Positions 7,489-17,022 are shown, numbered from the stretch's first letter. The stretch: DNA of 64,000 bases from an uncultured Prolixibacteraceae bacterium (GCA_913063265.1 CAJXZG010000002.1:57590-121589); one strand, 5' to 3'. Made by a program: numbers and translations. Notes: a model not told the origin generated them from the letters alone.

Positions 7489-9768
7489 ATGGCAAAAGTC
7501 AACAAAACGGAAGCCTTAGGCTATCATGAAAAAGGCCGTCCCGGAAAAATTGAAGTTATCCCTACCAAACCACACAACACACAACACGATTTATCTCTGG
7601 CATATACACCGGGTGTTGCTCAACCGTGTCTGGAAATTCATAAATCGGCTGATAATGCATACAAATATACAGCCAAAGGAAATTTGGTTGCTGTTGTTTC
7701 AAACGGAACCGCTGTACTGGGATTGGGAGATATTGGGCCACTGGCCGGTAAACCGGTTATGGAAGGTAAAGGATTGTTATTTAAAATTTTTGCTGATGTT
7801 GATGTTTTCGATATCGAGGTGAACGAAAAAGTTCCGAAAAAATTGATAGAAGTAGTGAAAGCAATAGCACCTACTTTTGGTGGCATTAATCTTGAAGATA
7901 TTAAGGCACCTGAATGTTTTGAAATTGAAGAGACTTTAAAAAAGGAACTGGATATTCCTGTATTTCACGATGACCAGCATGGCACAGCAATAATATCTGC
8001 AGCCGGATTAATAAACGCGCTGGAACTTAACGGAAAAAAAATTGGAAATTTAAGAGTTGTGGTAAATGGAGCCGGTGCGGCCGCTGTTTCCTGTATCAGA
8101 TTATATATCAGTATGGGAGTTAAACCGGAAAATGTTGTAATGCTAGATAGTAAGGGAGTTTTGAATAACAAACGAACTGATTTAAATAAAATAAAACAAC
8201 AGTTTATAACACAAAGAAACATATCCACTTTGGAAGAAGCCTTTGTTGATGCTGATGTATTTCTGGGTTTGTCGGTTGGGAATGTTGTTTCAAAAAAAAT
8301 GGTACAATCAATGGCAAAAGATCCAATTGTATTTGCTATGGCCAATCCAAATCCGGAAATTTCATACGAAGATGCCGTTGCTGCCCGCAAGGACATTATT
8401 ATGGCAACCGGCAGAAGTGATTATCCGAACCAAATAAACAATGTTTTGGGATTTCCTTTTATTTTCAGGGGTGCACTCGATGTTCGTGCCACAACTATCA
8501 ATGAGGAAATGAAAATTGCTGCAGCCGAGGCGCTCGCGTCACTTGCCAGAAAATATGTTCCTGATATGGTTGCCAAAGCTTATAAACAGCAAAATATTGT
8601 TTTCGGAAAAGAATACATTATCCCCAAACCACTTGACCCCAGATTAATTACAACAGTTTCTGTTGCAGTTGCAAAAGCTGCAATAAAAACCGGGGTTGCT
8701 CAAAAACAAATAAAAAACTGGAAAGAGTACAAAAGCGAACTTTCTGATCGCCTGGGATTCGACAATCGACTGGTAATGTCAATCAGACAAAAAGCACGAC
8801 AAGCTCCTAAACGTGTGGTATTTGCCGAGGCTAATAATCTGAAAATATTAAAAGCAGCTCAATTTGTGCTGCACGAGAAAATAGCCAATCCAATCTTGCT
8901 TGGCAACGAAAGAAAAATCAGAGCGTTAATTTCTGAATACAATCTGGAATTAGAGGAAGCTCCGATTATTGATATTCAAAACAACGTTTCAGAAGAAAAA
9001 AAAGAACGTTTTGCAAATCTTCTTTACGACAAAAGAAAACGTAAAGGAATGACCATGGATGATGCAATGGAATTTATTGTCAAGCCTGACTACTTTGGTG
9101 CCATGATGGTAGAAACAGGAGAAGCAGATGCCTTCTTATCGGGATTTACACGAAGATATGCGGATACCATAAAACCTGCCTTACAGATTATAGGGATAAA
9201 AGAAAAATTTAATCACATTGCCGGAATGTATATCATGCTCTCCAAAAGGGGCACCTTGTTTTTAGCCGATACCACTGTGAATATGAATCCAACGGCTCAG
9301 GTTCTTGCCGATACCACTATTTTAACGGCCGCAGAAGTAAAACGATTTAATATCGAACCCAAAATTGCACTTCTTTCCTACTCCAATTTTGGTGCACACA
9401 AAGAACAGGGAAGTCCATTGAGGGTGCAGGAAGCAATAAAAATACTACACGATAAATATCCTGACATGAAAGTTGACGGAGAAATGCAAGCCAATTATGC
9501 CTTAAAGGGGAAGCTTCGTAAAAAAAGATTTCCATTTAATAAACTTGGAGATTCAGAAGTAAATACGCTAATTTTCCCAAATCTGAGTTCCGGAAATATT
9601 AGTTATAAACTGCTACAATCCATTGGTGTAGCAGAATCTATCGGTCCGATACTAATGGGAATGAAAAAACCGGTTCACATCTTACAACGAGACAGTTCAG
9701 TACGGGAAATTATTAATATGATAGCTATTGCAGTAGTTGATGCACAATCGGTTTCGAATGGTGACTAA
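7489..9768 (+). CDS. maeB: NADP-dependent malic enzyme with C-terminal phosphotransacetylase-like domain
   Basis: Oxidatively decarboxylates malate to pyruvate with NADP reduction in the cytoplasm. The 759-residue length is that of MaeB-type fusions. The malic N-terminal domain (about 1-165) carries LAYTPGVA with the catalytic tyrosine and the lysine-bearing segment GKPVMEGKGLLFK. HDDQHGTA provides metal-binding acids, and VVVNGAGAAA is the nucleotide-binding loop. From about residue 430 a phosphate acetyltransferase-like domain follows (VVFAEANN, SGFTRRYADTIKPALQIIG); in this family it is usually regulatory, responding to acetyl-CoA. The gene stands alone, divergent from the enolase-type gene across 248 bases. 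Confidence 0.95.
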   Translation: MAKVNKTEALGYHEKGRPGKIEVIPTKPHNTQHDLSLAYTPGVAQPCLEIHKSADNAYKYTAKGNLVAVVSNGTAVLGLGDIGPLAGKPVMEGKGLLFKIFADVDVFDIEVNEKVPKKLIEVVKAIAPTFGGINLEDIKAPECFEIEETLKKELDIPVFHDDQHGTAIISAAGLINALELNGKKIGNLRVVVNGAGAAAVSCIRLYISMGVKPENVVMLDSKGVLNNKRTDLNKIKQQFITQRNISTLEEAFVDADVFLGLSVGNVVSKKMVQSMAKDPIVFAMANPNPEISYEDAVAARKDIIMATGRSDYPNQINNVLGFPFIFRGALDVRATTINEEMKIAAAEALASLARKYVPDMVAKAYKQQNIVFGKEYIIPKPLDPRLITTVSVAVAKAAIKTGVAQKQIKNWKEYKSELSDRLGFDNRLVMSIRQKARQAPKRVVFAEANNLKILKAAQFVLHEKIANPILLGNERKIRALISEYNLELEEAPIIDIQNNVSEEKKERFANLLYDKRKRKGMTMDDAMEFIVKPDYFGAMMVETGEADAFLSGFTRRYADTIKPALQIIGIKEKFNHIAGMYIMLSKRGTLFLADTTVNMNPTAQVLADTTILTAAEVKRFNIEPKIALLSYSNFGAHKEQGSPLRVQEAIKILHDKYPDMKVDGEMQANYALKGKLRKKRFPFNKLGDSEVNTLIFPNLSSGNISYKLLQSIGVAESIGPILMGMKKPVHILQRDSSVREIINMIAIAVVDAQSVSNGD

Positions 9769-9777
9769 ATAAATTTC

Positions 9778-10422
9778 TTAAAATCCAACTCCAACCCCAA
9801 TACTAAAAAATGGTTCCCAGTTTTTATAGGGCGAATTTTCGTTTTGTAATACATCAAACAAAACCTCAGCAGTTAGCCATGAGTTTTTTGTAATGGGCTG
9901 GCTGTAGCCTCCTCCTAAGAATAAAAACGGAACCCATTCCCGTTTGCTGCTGCCATCGGTATAAAATAACTCATAATTTATAGATGAAAATTCAGCATGT
10001 CCATAAATTCTGGGAACTACCCGATATCGGGTAAATAAACTAAAACCAAAATTATTAGTTGTGTATTCCTGGGTATATCTTTTATCTTTTATATAGTTGT
10101 ATGACAATTTACCCCCAATAGAAAATTTTGGAGTAACTTTATAACCAACTAATGGTTCAATACCGATGCGAGTATAACTGCCAAAAGAAAGGTTTAAATA
10201 TCCTCCGTAATACAGTTTGCTTTTATTAAATTTTGATTCTTTCTCAGGTTGAGTGCTGTTTTGTTCTTCCTGATTTACCAAAGTATTATCAGGTTGCATA
10301 TTCTCCGACTCTGCGGTAGTTTTAACCTCAACCGTATCCTGCGGTACAGTGATATTCCCGGATTCCTGTGCAAAAACAGTAATCGAGCCAAATACTAAAG
10401 TAAATACCAAGAAATATTTCAT
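9778..10422 (-). CDS. Outer membrane beta-barrel protein
   Basis: A 214-residue protein with a signal peptide (cleavage near VFAQ) and a polar linker rich in Glu, Gln, Asn and Thr (about 20-65). Alternating hydrophobic/aromatic strands follow, typical of an eight-stranded barrel (GGYLNLSFGSY, GIEPLVGYKV, SIGGKLSYNY, FGFSLFTRYRV), and the protein ends in Phe. Function is unknown; the family is structural only. It converges on the malic enzyme gene with only 9 bases between stops. Confidence 0.75.
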   Translation of the reverse strand: MKYFLVFTLVFGSITVFAQESGNITVPQDTVEVKTTAESENMQPDNTLVNQEEQNSTQPEKESKFNKSKLYYGGYLNLSFGSYTRIGIEPLVGYKVTPKFSIGGKLSYNYIKDKRYTQEYTTNNFGFSLFTRYRVVPRIYGHAEFSSINYELFYTDGSSKREWVPFLFLGGGYSQPITKNSWLTAEVLFDVLQNENSPYKNWEPFFSIGVGVGF

Positions 10423-10582
10423 ATTAAAAAATTTAAATTATTTATTTAAATAAAATGCAAATCAACAAGTTAGGGATAACAGCTTATTTAGAAAAATAAC
10501 ATTGTCCGGATAAAATAGTTTAAAAGATTAAAAATATAATTCCGCCAATTCTTCATCTTGTTTACGAATAATCTCGAATAAT

Positions 10583-10613
10583 TCTGTTTTTATCAAATTA
10601 CGACTTAATTTTG
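10583..10613 (+). promoter_or_regulatory. Promoter for recR
   Basis: TCTG at 10583-10586 (one base off TTTG), then 19 bases, then TAATTTTG at 10606-10613, a full match to the Bacteroidota -7 element TAnnTTTG. The recR ATG follows 23 bases later. Confidence 0.6.
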
Positions 10614-10636
10614 ACCCAGAACAATTTGTAAAAATC

Positions 10637-11257
10637 ATGGATAAATATCCTTCGAAATTACTTGAAACGGCGGTTAACGAGTTTTCAAAACTTCCCGGAA
10701 TTGGCAGAAAGAGTGCTTTACGCCTGGTGCTGCACTTACTTCGTCAGGATAGTGAATCGGTAAACTTTTTTGGAAACAGTCTTATCCAATTACGAAACGA
10801 AATCAAACATTGTAAAGTTTGTCATAATATATCAGATACCGAAGTTTGCCAGATTTGCGAAAATCCTTCACGAAATCATAATGTGGTTTGTGTTGTAGAA
10901 AATATCAGGGATGTTATGTCGGTTGAAAACACACAGCATTTTAATGGTTTATACCATGTACTGGGAGGTATAATTTCTCCAATGGATGGAATTGGACCTT
11001 CAGATATTGAGATTGAATCTTTGGTACATCGAATTGAAAAGGGTGAAATTATTGAAGTAATTCTTGCTCTTTCAACTACAATGGAAGGAGATACAACCAA
11101 CTTTTATATTTACCGGAAATTAAAAGGTTTGGATGTTAAAATTACAACCCTTGCCCGTGGTGTTTCAATTGGTGATGAACTGGAATATACCGATGAAATT
11201 ACTTTAGGACGTTCGCTGGATAACCGGGTACCTTACGAAAGTTCAATAGGGAAATAA
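10637..11257 (+). CDS. recR: Recombination mediator protein RecR
   Basis: Acts with RecF/RecO to load RecA on gapped DNA. The 206-residue product has the normal family length and order. There is an N-terminal helix-hairpin-helix ([15 protein letters not shown]), a four-cysteine zinc finger (Cys59, Cys62, Cys71, Cys74), and a Toprim domain beginning at VVCVVEN with the conserved Glu88. The C-terminal segment is [24 protein letters not shown]. It is preceded by its own promoter and is followed by a repeat-bearing gap before the glycosyltransferase gene. Confidence 0.97.
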   Translation: MDKYPSKLLETAVNEFSKLPGIGRKSALRLVLHLLRQDSESVNFFGNSLIQLRNEIKHCKVCHNISDTEVCQICENPSRNHNVVCVVENIRDVMSVENTQHFNGLYHVLGGIISPMDGIGPSDIEIESLVHRIEKGEIIEVILALSTTMEGDTTNFYIYRKLKGLDVKITTLARGVSIGDELEYTDEITLGRSLDNRVPYESSIGK

Positions 11258-11455
11258 TCTGAAAGTACTAAAATTCATTTTAATTAAATAATTTTTTAAT
11301 TATTTCTAAACTTTAGACTCTAGCTTCCGGCTTTTGACAAAACAATTATTGTACTGTTGAATAAATTGTATAAGCAAATGTCGTAAAATTTTAAACGTTA
11401 ACCTGGAAATCAATATCAGAAATCTTCCATTCTTTCGTTATCCAAAAGGAATACT

Positions 11456-11463
11456 TACATTTG
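11456..11463 (+). promoter_or_regulatory. -7 element upstream of the glycosyltransferase fusion
   Basis: TACATTTG matches TAnnTTTG exactly. A TTTC at 11433-11436 lies 19 bases upstream as a poor -33 element. The heptamer repeat 11484-11511 would lie in the 5' untranslated region. Confidence 0.5.
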
Positions 11464-11483
11464 AAAACTTTAGCAAACTAATA

Positions 11484-11511
11484 CTTCGGTCTTCGGTCTT
11501 CCGACTTCCGA
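11484..11511. repeat. Four tandem heptamers (CTTCGGT x2, CTTCCGA x2)
   Basis: Units at 11484, 11491, 11498 and 11505, directly in register, ending 12 bases before the next ATG. On the opposite strand they read TCGGAAG and ACCGAAG, the same family as repeats at 38780, 50614-50653 and 63334. Confidence 0.75.
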
Positions 11512-11523
11512 CTTTCAAATAAC

Positions 11524-13497
11524 ATGAAACTTTCAGTAATTATTGTAAACTACAACGTTAAACATTTTTTGGAACAATGCCTGCATTCTGTGTATAAGGC
11601 GTCCGAAGAAATTGAAACGGAAATTATAGTTGTCGACAATAATTCTGTAGATGGTTCAGCACCCTTTATACGTGAGAAGTTTCCTGAATTAACCTTTATC
11701 CACAATACACAAAATGTTGGTTTTTCAAAGGCCAATAACCAGGCAATAAAAATTGCCAAAGGAGAATACATTTTATTACTGAATCCTGACACTGTTGTTG
11801 AAGAAGACACCTTTACAAAGGTAGTTGGATTTATGGATAAGCATCCCGATGCAGGTGGCCTGGGAGTAAAAATGATTGACGGCAAAGGAACATTTCTTCC
11901 CGAATCAAAAAGAGGACTGCCTACTCCATGGGTAGCATTTTATAAAATGTTCGGGTTTTCAAAACTATTTCCAAAATCAAAAAGATTTGGAAAATATCAT
12001 CTTACATATCTTAACAAAGATGAAATACATGAGGTGGAAATTCTGGCCGGTGCATTTATGTTAATACGTAAAGAAGCCCTTGACAAAGTTGGTTTGCTGG
12101 ATGAAACTTTTTTTATGTATGGAGAAGACATCGACCTGTCTTACCGAATAATTCAGGGTGGTTATAAAAACTACTATTTCCCTGAGACCACAATTATACA
12201 TTACAAGGGAGAGAGTACAAAAAAGGGTTCTTTAAATTATGTAAAGGTATTTTACAATGCCATGATTATTTTTGCACAAAAACATTTCTCTCATGGTAAA
12301 GCGGGAGTTTTTGCTTTTATTATTCATCTGGCAATCTGGTTAAGGGCATTTATTTCGGTTTTAAAAAGAGTTCTCGATAAAATAATTCTTCCTCTACTGG
12401 ATGCCGCTTTAATTTTTGCCGGATTTTTTATCATCACTCCGGTATGGGAAAATATTCGATTTGAAAGCGGACACTATCCACCCGAGTTTCTGAGCATTAT
12501 AGTTCCGGTTTATATTCTGTTTTGGTTGTTTGGGATTTTAGTTTCGGGAGGTTATCAAAAACCTGTTAACCTTTTTAAAATTGCCAGGGGTTTGTTGTGG
12601 GGTACCATTTCGATTTTGCTGGTTTACTCTTTGGTTGATGAAAACCTGCGTTTTTCGCGCGTGCTGATTTTAATGGGTTCAGTATGGTCATTAATTGTTA
12701 TTCTATTATCACGAATTGTATTTCACTGGTTTAAAATAAGTGGGCTCAGGCTTGATATGAAAAAGGCAAAACGTATTGCCATAGTAGGTCATTCAAAAGA
12801 AGCCAGCAGGGTAAAGAAAATTGTTGAGGACTCACAAATTCAATCTGAAATGGCGGGTTTTATCGCTATCGATAAAAATGACAAAGGACCGGACTATATT
12901 GGTGAAATTCAGCAGATTTTAGAGATTATCAGAATTAATCGTATCAACGAAATAATTTTTTGTGCCGAAAATATTAGTTCAGCGCAAATTATCAGGGCCA
13001 TGTTAAACCTTACCCAACTCCAGATTGAATACAAAATAGCACCCCCCGAGAGTATCAGTATCATTGGAAGTAATTCTATACACACAGCCGGTGATTTATA
13101 TGTGGTGAATATCAATTCTATATCCAAACCATCAAATAAAGTAATCAAACGAGTTTTTGATATTACCCTGGCATTGACATTTCTGCTGTTGTTGCCGGTA
13201 ACCATTTGGTTTTACCATCGTAAAAGTCAATTTATTATAAACATTTTTAGTGTATTAAGCGGAAAGTCATCATGGATTGGTTACATCAACCAGCAAAAAG
13301 GTAAGGGCAATCTTCCGGTATTAAAACCCGGCATACTAAATCCTGCTGATTATTTTTCTGAACTCACTTTAAATGATGAAAAAACAGCCCGCTTAAACAT
13401 GTTATATGCAAAAGATTACAGTTTAACCACAGATTCGGAAATATTGCTGAGTGCATGGAGAAAACTGGATAGAAATTCTCATGAAGAACAGACTTAA
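11524..13497 (+). CDS. GT2 glycosyltransferase fused to a degenerate polyprenyl glycosylphosphotransferase-like module
   Basis: Residues 1 to about 260 form a GT-A glycosyltransferase 2 domain: SVIIVNYN, VVDNNSVDGS, LLLNPDT (Asp89) and MYGEDIDLSYR. The remainder has several membrane segments and then a nucleotide-binding-like domain (RIAIVGHSKEASRV). A block resembling the start of bacterial sugar transferases (KRVFDITLALTFLLLLP) follows, ending at SSWIGY, which aligns with the later MSLVGPRP block. The catalytic middle of a real sugar transferase is missing, so the C-terminal half probably has a structural or regulatory role. Likely acts on surface polysaccharide at the inner membrane. It overlaps the next gene by 17 bases. 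Confidence 0.82.
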   Translation: MKLSVIIVNYNVKHFLEQCLHSVYKASEEIETEIIVVDNNSVDGSAPFIREKFPELTFIHNTQNVGFSKANNQAIKIAKGEYILLLNPDTVVEEDTFTKVVGFMDKHPDAGGLGVKMIDGKGTFLPESKRGLPTPWVAFYKMFGFSKLFPKSKRFGKYHLTYLNKDEIHEVEILAGAFMLIRKEALDKVGLLDETFFMYGEDIDLSYRIIQGGYKNYYFPETTIIHYKGESTKKGSLNYVKVFYNAMIIFAQKHFSHGKAGVFAFIIHLAIWLRAFISVLKRVLDKIILPLLDAALIFAGFFIITPVWENIRFESGHYPPEFLSIIVPVYILFWLFGILVSGGYQKPVNLFKIARGLLWGTISILLVYSLVDENLRFSRVLILMGSVWSLIVILLSRIVFHWFKISGLRLDMKKAKRIAIVGHSKEASRVKKIVEDSQIQSEMAGFIAIDKNDKGPDYIGEIQQILEIIRINRINEIIFCAENISSAQIIRAMLNLTQLQIEYKIAPPESISIIGSNSIHTAGDLYVVNINSISKPSNKVIKRVFDITLALTFLLLLPVTIWFYHRKSQFIINIFSVLSGKSSWIGYINQQKGKGNLPVLKPGILNPADYFSELTLNDEKTARLNMLYAKDYSLTTDSEILLSAWRKLDRNSHEEQT

Positions 13498-14008
13498 ATA
13501 CGGAAAAATTTCACTTCGCCCGCTTGAACCCGACGACATAAACTTAATGTACAAGTGGGAAAACAACATGGAAATCTGGAATGTGAGCAATACCCGAACT
13601 CCGTTTTCGAAATATATACTGGCTGAATACATTAAAGAATCGGCAAAAGATATTTATGAAACCAAACAGCTTCGTCTGATAATTGAACACGAATCGAAAC
13701 CAGTGGGCGCTTTGGATTTATTTGATTTTGATCCCTACCACATGAGGGCCGGAATCGGAATATTGATTCACAAAGAAAAAAACCGGAATCATGGTTATGC
13801 TACCGATGCTTTAAATTGTATCTCGGGATATGCAGTGGAAACCCTCGGATTAAAACAGTTGTATGCCAATATTTCCGTAAACAATGAGGTAAGCATTCAC
13901 TTGTTTAAAAAAGCCGGATTTGAAGATTCGGGAGTTAAAAAAAGCTGGCTTAAAACTTCTGCCGGTTGGATCGACGAAATCTTTTTACAAAAAATATTAA
14001 TTACATAA
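13481..14008 (+). CDS. GNAT family N-acetyltransferase
   Basis: I chose the ATG at 13481 (175 aa), which overlaps the glycosyltransferase stop by 17 bases and starts the conserved KISLRPLEPDDINLMYKWE segment; an in-frame ATG at 13451 adds ten unlikely residues. The fold is that of RimJ/RimL-type acetyltransferases: GALDLFDFDPYHMRAGIGILI strand block, the acetyl-CoA loop KNRNHGYATDAL, and the terminal LFKKAGFEDSG motif. Acceptor unknown. Translational coupling with the upstream gene hints at modification of a cell-surface sugar, but protein targets are also possible. Confidence 0.85.
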   Translation: MKNRLKYGKISLRPLEPDDINLMYKWENNMEIWNVSNTRTPFSKYILAEYIKESAKDIYETKQLRLIIEHESKPVGALDLFDFDPYHMRAGIGILIHKEKNRNHGYATDALNCISGYAVETLGLKQLYANISVNNEVSIHLFKKAGFEDSGVKKSWLKTSAGWIDEIFLQKILIT

Positions 14009-14485
14009 TTAACTAAACCCCACCCCGTCAATTCTGCATTTTTCGCAATATTCCGGAACTTCATACAAAAAAGAATAAGTATTTTTTACATAGTTAATTT
14101 CGCAGGCAAAATGCTGCATTCCGTTGGATACGATTACCCTGTCGACCTTTAGTGCCATATTGTACCGTACTACCTGGTCGAAAGTTTCTTGTGTAATTTT
14201 CACATCGGGTGCTTTAAACTCAGCAATTAAATAGGGTTGCCCGTTTCGGGTATAGGTCAGCAAATCAAATCTCCGTGGATTGTTGTTTACCTTAATTTGC
14301 TTTTCCACAGCCATCAAAGTTTCAGGATATTTTTTTGCCTTTATCAGGTACTGAACAAAGTTTTGCCGCACCCACTCTTCAGGGGTTAAAACCACAAATT
14401 TTTTCCTTATCGAATCGAAAATCAGAGTTTTATCTCCCTCTTTTTTTGTTCTGAAAGCGTATACGGGCAAATTCAATTTTTGCAT
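14009..14485 (-). CDS. Type I restriction HsdR N-terminal-domain-like protein (standalone nuclease fold)
   Basis: A 158-residue protein that matches the HSDR_N type PD-(D/E)xK fold rather than a whole restriction subunit. RRFDLLTY carries Asp74 and LIAEFKAPD carries Glu89-x-Lys91, the nuclease catalytic triad. The helical lead-in is TPEEWVRQNFVQYLI. No methylase, specificity or helicase gene is nearby, so a restriction role is not supported; such orphans are common in Bacteroidota, with unknown function. The start at 14485 gives the conserved N-terminus; an ATG at 14524 would add 13 residues. Its stop abuts that of the acetyltransferase gene. Confidence 0.75.
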   Translation of the reverse strand: MQKLNLPVYAFRTKKEGDKTLIFDSIRKKFVVLTPEEWVRQNFVQYLIKAKKYPETLMAVEKQIKVNNNPRRFDLLTYTRNGQPYLIAEFKAPDVKITQETFDQVVRYNMALKVDRVIVSNGMQHFACEINYVKNTYSFLYEVPEYCEKCRIDGVGFS

Positions 14486-14516
14486 GATAATAAACTTGTT
14501 TCGCAGAATTTTCTTC

Positions 14517-14547
14517 TTGGACATCGAAATGTAAAACTGTACATTTG
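14517..14547 (+). promoter_or_regulatory. Promoter for AMP nucleosidase
   Basis: TTG at 14517-14519, a 20-base spacer, then TACATTTG at 14540-14547. A second perfect -7 match, TACTTTTG, is at 14573-14580, only 22 bases before the ATG, so tandem starts are possible. Confidence 0.55.
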
Positions 14548-14602
14548 CAAAAGCTCAAAACGAAAAGCTTGGTACTTTTGTTCAAAGGTAAAAAATGCAT
14601 TC

Positions 14603-15373
14603 ATGAAGACAAAACAAGAGATTGTTGAAAACTGGCTTCCACGTTACACAGGTAAAAAACTGGAAGATTTTGGTTTGCATATTCTGCTTACCAATTTTCA
14701 GAGTTATGTCGAGAAATTTGCTAAAAAATTTGATGTGCCTGTTGATGGTATCGACCAGAATATGCCCAGTGCCACAGCCAATGGGATTACCATGATTAAC
14801 TTTGGTATGGGAAGCCCGAATGCCGCAACCATAATGGATTTGCTGGTGGCGATAAAACCCAAGGGAGTGCTGTTTTTAGGAAAATGCGGGGGGCTAAAAA
14901 AGAAAAACAAACTGGGTCATCTTATCCTGCCCATTGCAGCCATCCGAAACGAAGGAACTTCAAACGATTATATGTTCCCTGAAGTACCTGCCCTGCCCGC
15001 TTTTAATTTGCAACGGGCAGTTTCGCATATATTAAGAAACGAAGGTCAGGACTACTGGACCGGTGTGGTTTTTACCACCAACCGCAGGGTTTGGGAGTTT
15101 GACGAGCGCTTTAAAAAATACCTGAGAAAAACTCGTGCCATGGCCATCGATATGGAAACTGCTACTTTATTTACCGTAGGTTTTGCCAACCAGATTCCAA
15201 CCGGTGCACTTTTGCTTGTATCTGACCAACCTATGATTTCCAGTGGTGTAAAAACCACTGCCAGCGACTTTAAAGTATCAAGCGAGTTTGTTGATTTGCA
15301 TATTAACTCAGGAATAAGGGCTCTTTTGGAAATTAAAAACAACGGACTTTCTGTGAAACACCTACGATTCTGA
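14603..15373 (+). CDS. amn: AMP nucleosidase
   Basis: Hydrolyses AMP to adenine and ribose 5-phosphate. I chose the ATG at 14603 (256 aa), which gives the compact form without the N-terminal regulatory domain of the Escherichia coli enzyme; the upstream in-frame ATG at 14480 would read through the promoter. The purine-nucleoside-phosphorylase-like fold is shown by INFGMGSPNAATIMDLL, VLFLGKCGGLK, the LPIAAIRNEGTS segment, and AIDMETATLF with the nucleoside-binding Met-Glu pair. It is followed one base later by holA. Confidence 0.9.
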   Translation: MKTKQEIVENWLPRYTGKKLEDFGLHILLTNFQSYVEKFAKKFDVPVDGIDQNMPSATANGITMINFGMGSPNAATIMDLLVAIKPKGVLFLGKCGGLKKKNKLGHLILPIAAIRNEGTSNDYMFPEVPALPAFNLQRAVSHILRNEGQDYWTGVVFTTNRRVWEFDERFKKYLRKTRAMAIDMETATLFTVGFANQIPTGALLLVSDQPMISSGVKTTASDFKVSSEFVDLHINSGIRALLEIKNNGLSVKHLRF

Positions 15374-15374
15374 T

Positions 15375-16376
15375 ATGGATTCCAACACAATTTTAAATAA
15401 CCTGAAAAAAGGTCTTGTTCATCCGATTTATCTGCTCCAAGGGGAAGAACCGTATTATATCGATGTGATTTCGGATTATATTGAGGAAAACATTCTTACA
15501 GAAGCCGAGCGGGGTTTTAACCAAACTGTTTTTTACGGAAAAGACTCCAATGCACTTACCATTGCAGAAAGTTGTATGCGTTTTCCGATGATGGCACAGA
15601 GACAGGTGATTATTGTGAAGGAAGCCCAGAGTCTGCAAAAGATTGATATTCTTGCTTCGTATGCTGAAAAGCCTATGGAATCGACGGTTTTGGTTTTGGC
15701 TTACAAATACAAAAAACTGGATTCGAGAACCAAACTTGCCAAACTAATTAAAAAAAACGGAGTTGTATTTACCTCAGATAAAATCAGGGAATACAAACTT
15801 CCTGGCTGGATTGAAAACTATTTGGCAACCCGCAATTTTTCAATTGCACCGCAAGCAGCACAATTACTTACTGCTTATTTGGGAGCCGATTTGGGAAAAG
15901 TTGCCAACGAATTAAATAAGCTGATTGTTGCTGTTAAAGACACCGATAGAATTACAATCGACCATATTGAAAAAAACATTGGATTAAGCAAAGAATATAA
16001 TTTACTGGAACTGCAGGATGCATTGGGAAAAAGAGATGTTTTCAGGGCGAATCAAATAATTAAACACTTTGGGGCAAATCCAAATGCCAATCCAATTCAG
16101 CGAACTATTCCTACATTATTTGGTTATTTCTCTAACATGTTCGCTTACCACTTTTTAAAAAATAAATCGGAACAAAATGTAGCTGCTGAATTGAGGATTC
16201 ATCCATTTTTTGCTAAAAACCTGATTATTGCAGCTAAAAAATATACTCCAACTAAACTCTATGAGATAATTGGCATATTAAGAGAATACGATATGAAAAG
16301 TAAAGGATTTGACACATCCACAAATGTAAGCACCGGTGATTTGCAAAAAGAAATGATCTATAAAATCCTTCATTAA
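15375..16376 (+). CDS. holA: DNA polymerase III subunit delta
   Basis: Clamp-loader delta subunit, which opens the sliding clamp. The 333-residue product has the family layout: N-terminal AAA-like region beginning with HPIYLLQGEEPYYID, where the P-loop is degenerate as normal for delta. A RFPMMAQRQVIIVKEAQ strand follows, and the C-terminal helical collar runs from about 215. It starts one base after the AMP nucleosidase stop and its own stop is immediately followed by the rhomboid start, so the three genes form one operon. Confidence 0.93.
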   Translation: MDSNTILNNLKKGLVHPIYLLQGEEPYYIDVISDYIEENILTEAERGFNQTVFYGKDSNALTIAESCMRFPMMAQRQVIIVKEAQSLQKIDILASYAEKPMESTVLVLAYKYKKLDSRTKLAKLIKKNGVVFTSDKIREYKLPGWIENYLATRNFSIAPQAAQLLTAYLGADLGKVANELNKLIVAVKDTDRITIDHIEKNIGLSKEYNLLELQDALGKRDVFRANQIIKHFGANPNANPIQRTIPTLFGYFSNMFAYHFLKNKSEQNVAAELRIHPFFAKNLIIAAKKYTPTKLYEIIGILREYDMKSKGFDTSTNVSTGDLQKEMIYKILH

Positions 16377-16988
16377 ATGATAACTTTTATAATAATTGGT
16401 GTTACGGTATTGATCTCTTATCTGGCCTTTCAGAATCAGGATTTTACACAAAAAATGCAGTTTAATGCAGCTAATGTAATTCATCAAAAACAATATTACA
16501 GATTGTTTTCTCATGCTTTTATTCATGCCAACTGGTCGCATCTTTTTGTAAATATGTTCGTACTCTTTTTCTTTGGCAGAGGTATAGAACGGTATTTTGA
16601 ATTGTACTTTGGACAAAAAGCCACTTTCTTTTATTTATTGCTGTATTTTGGGGGAATATTATTCTCAAATATTTGGAGTTTGATTAAACACCAAAACAAC
16701 TATTATTACAATGCAGTTGGAGCATCGGGTGCGGTTTCTGCAGTGCTGTTTGCCTTTATATTTTTTAATCCCTGGGAAAAACTTTATTTATTTGCAGTGA
16801 TTCCAATTCCCGGTATTTTATTTGCGTTGGCTTATATCTTTTACTCTTACCAAATGGGTAAAAAAAGTAACGATAACGTCGCACATGATGCACATTTACT
16901 GGGAGCAGTATTTGGCTTTGTTTTCCCAATCCTTTTAAGGCCTCAGTTATTTGGCCAGTTTGTGGATCTCCTTTTGGCAGGATTTTAA
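16377..16988 (+). CDS. Rhomboid family intramembrane serine protease
   Basis: A 203-residue, roughly six-helix membrane protease that cleaves within membrane-embedded substrates. The catalytic serine is Ser117 in GASGAVSAV and the catalytic histidine is His173 in AHLLGAVFG. The supporting HANWSHLFVNMFVLFFFG loop with the conserved HxxxN-type residues is present. It begins with no gap after holA. No substrate can be inferred from the context. Confidence 0.93.
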   Translation: MITFIIIGVTVLISYLAFQNQDFTQKMQFNAANVIHQKQYYRLFSHAFIHANWSHLFVNMFVLFFFGRGIERYFELYFGQKATFFYLLLYFGGILFSNIWSLIKHQNNYYYNAVGASGAVSAVLFAFIFFNPWEKLYLFAVIPIPGILFALAYIFYSYQMGKKSNDNVAHDAHLLGAVFGFVFPILLRPQLFGQFVDLLLAGF

Positions 16989-17022
16989 AGTTTCAGATTT
17001 TATATTTTAAGGTTTTTAATGA

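Noticed and set aside
11258..11523. Transposon insertion in the gap before the GT fusion gene
   Set aside because: The gap has short tandem repeats but no terminal inverted repeats or transposase remnant.
14009..14485. Type I restriction-modification system
   Set aside because: Only an HsdR_N-like nuclease fold is present. No HsdM, HsdS or helicase part lies in the window.
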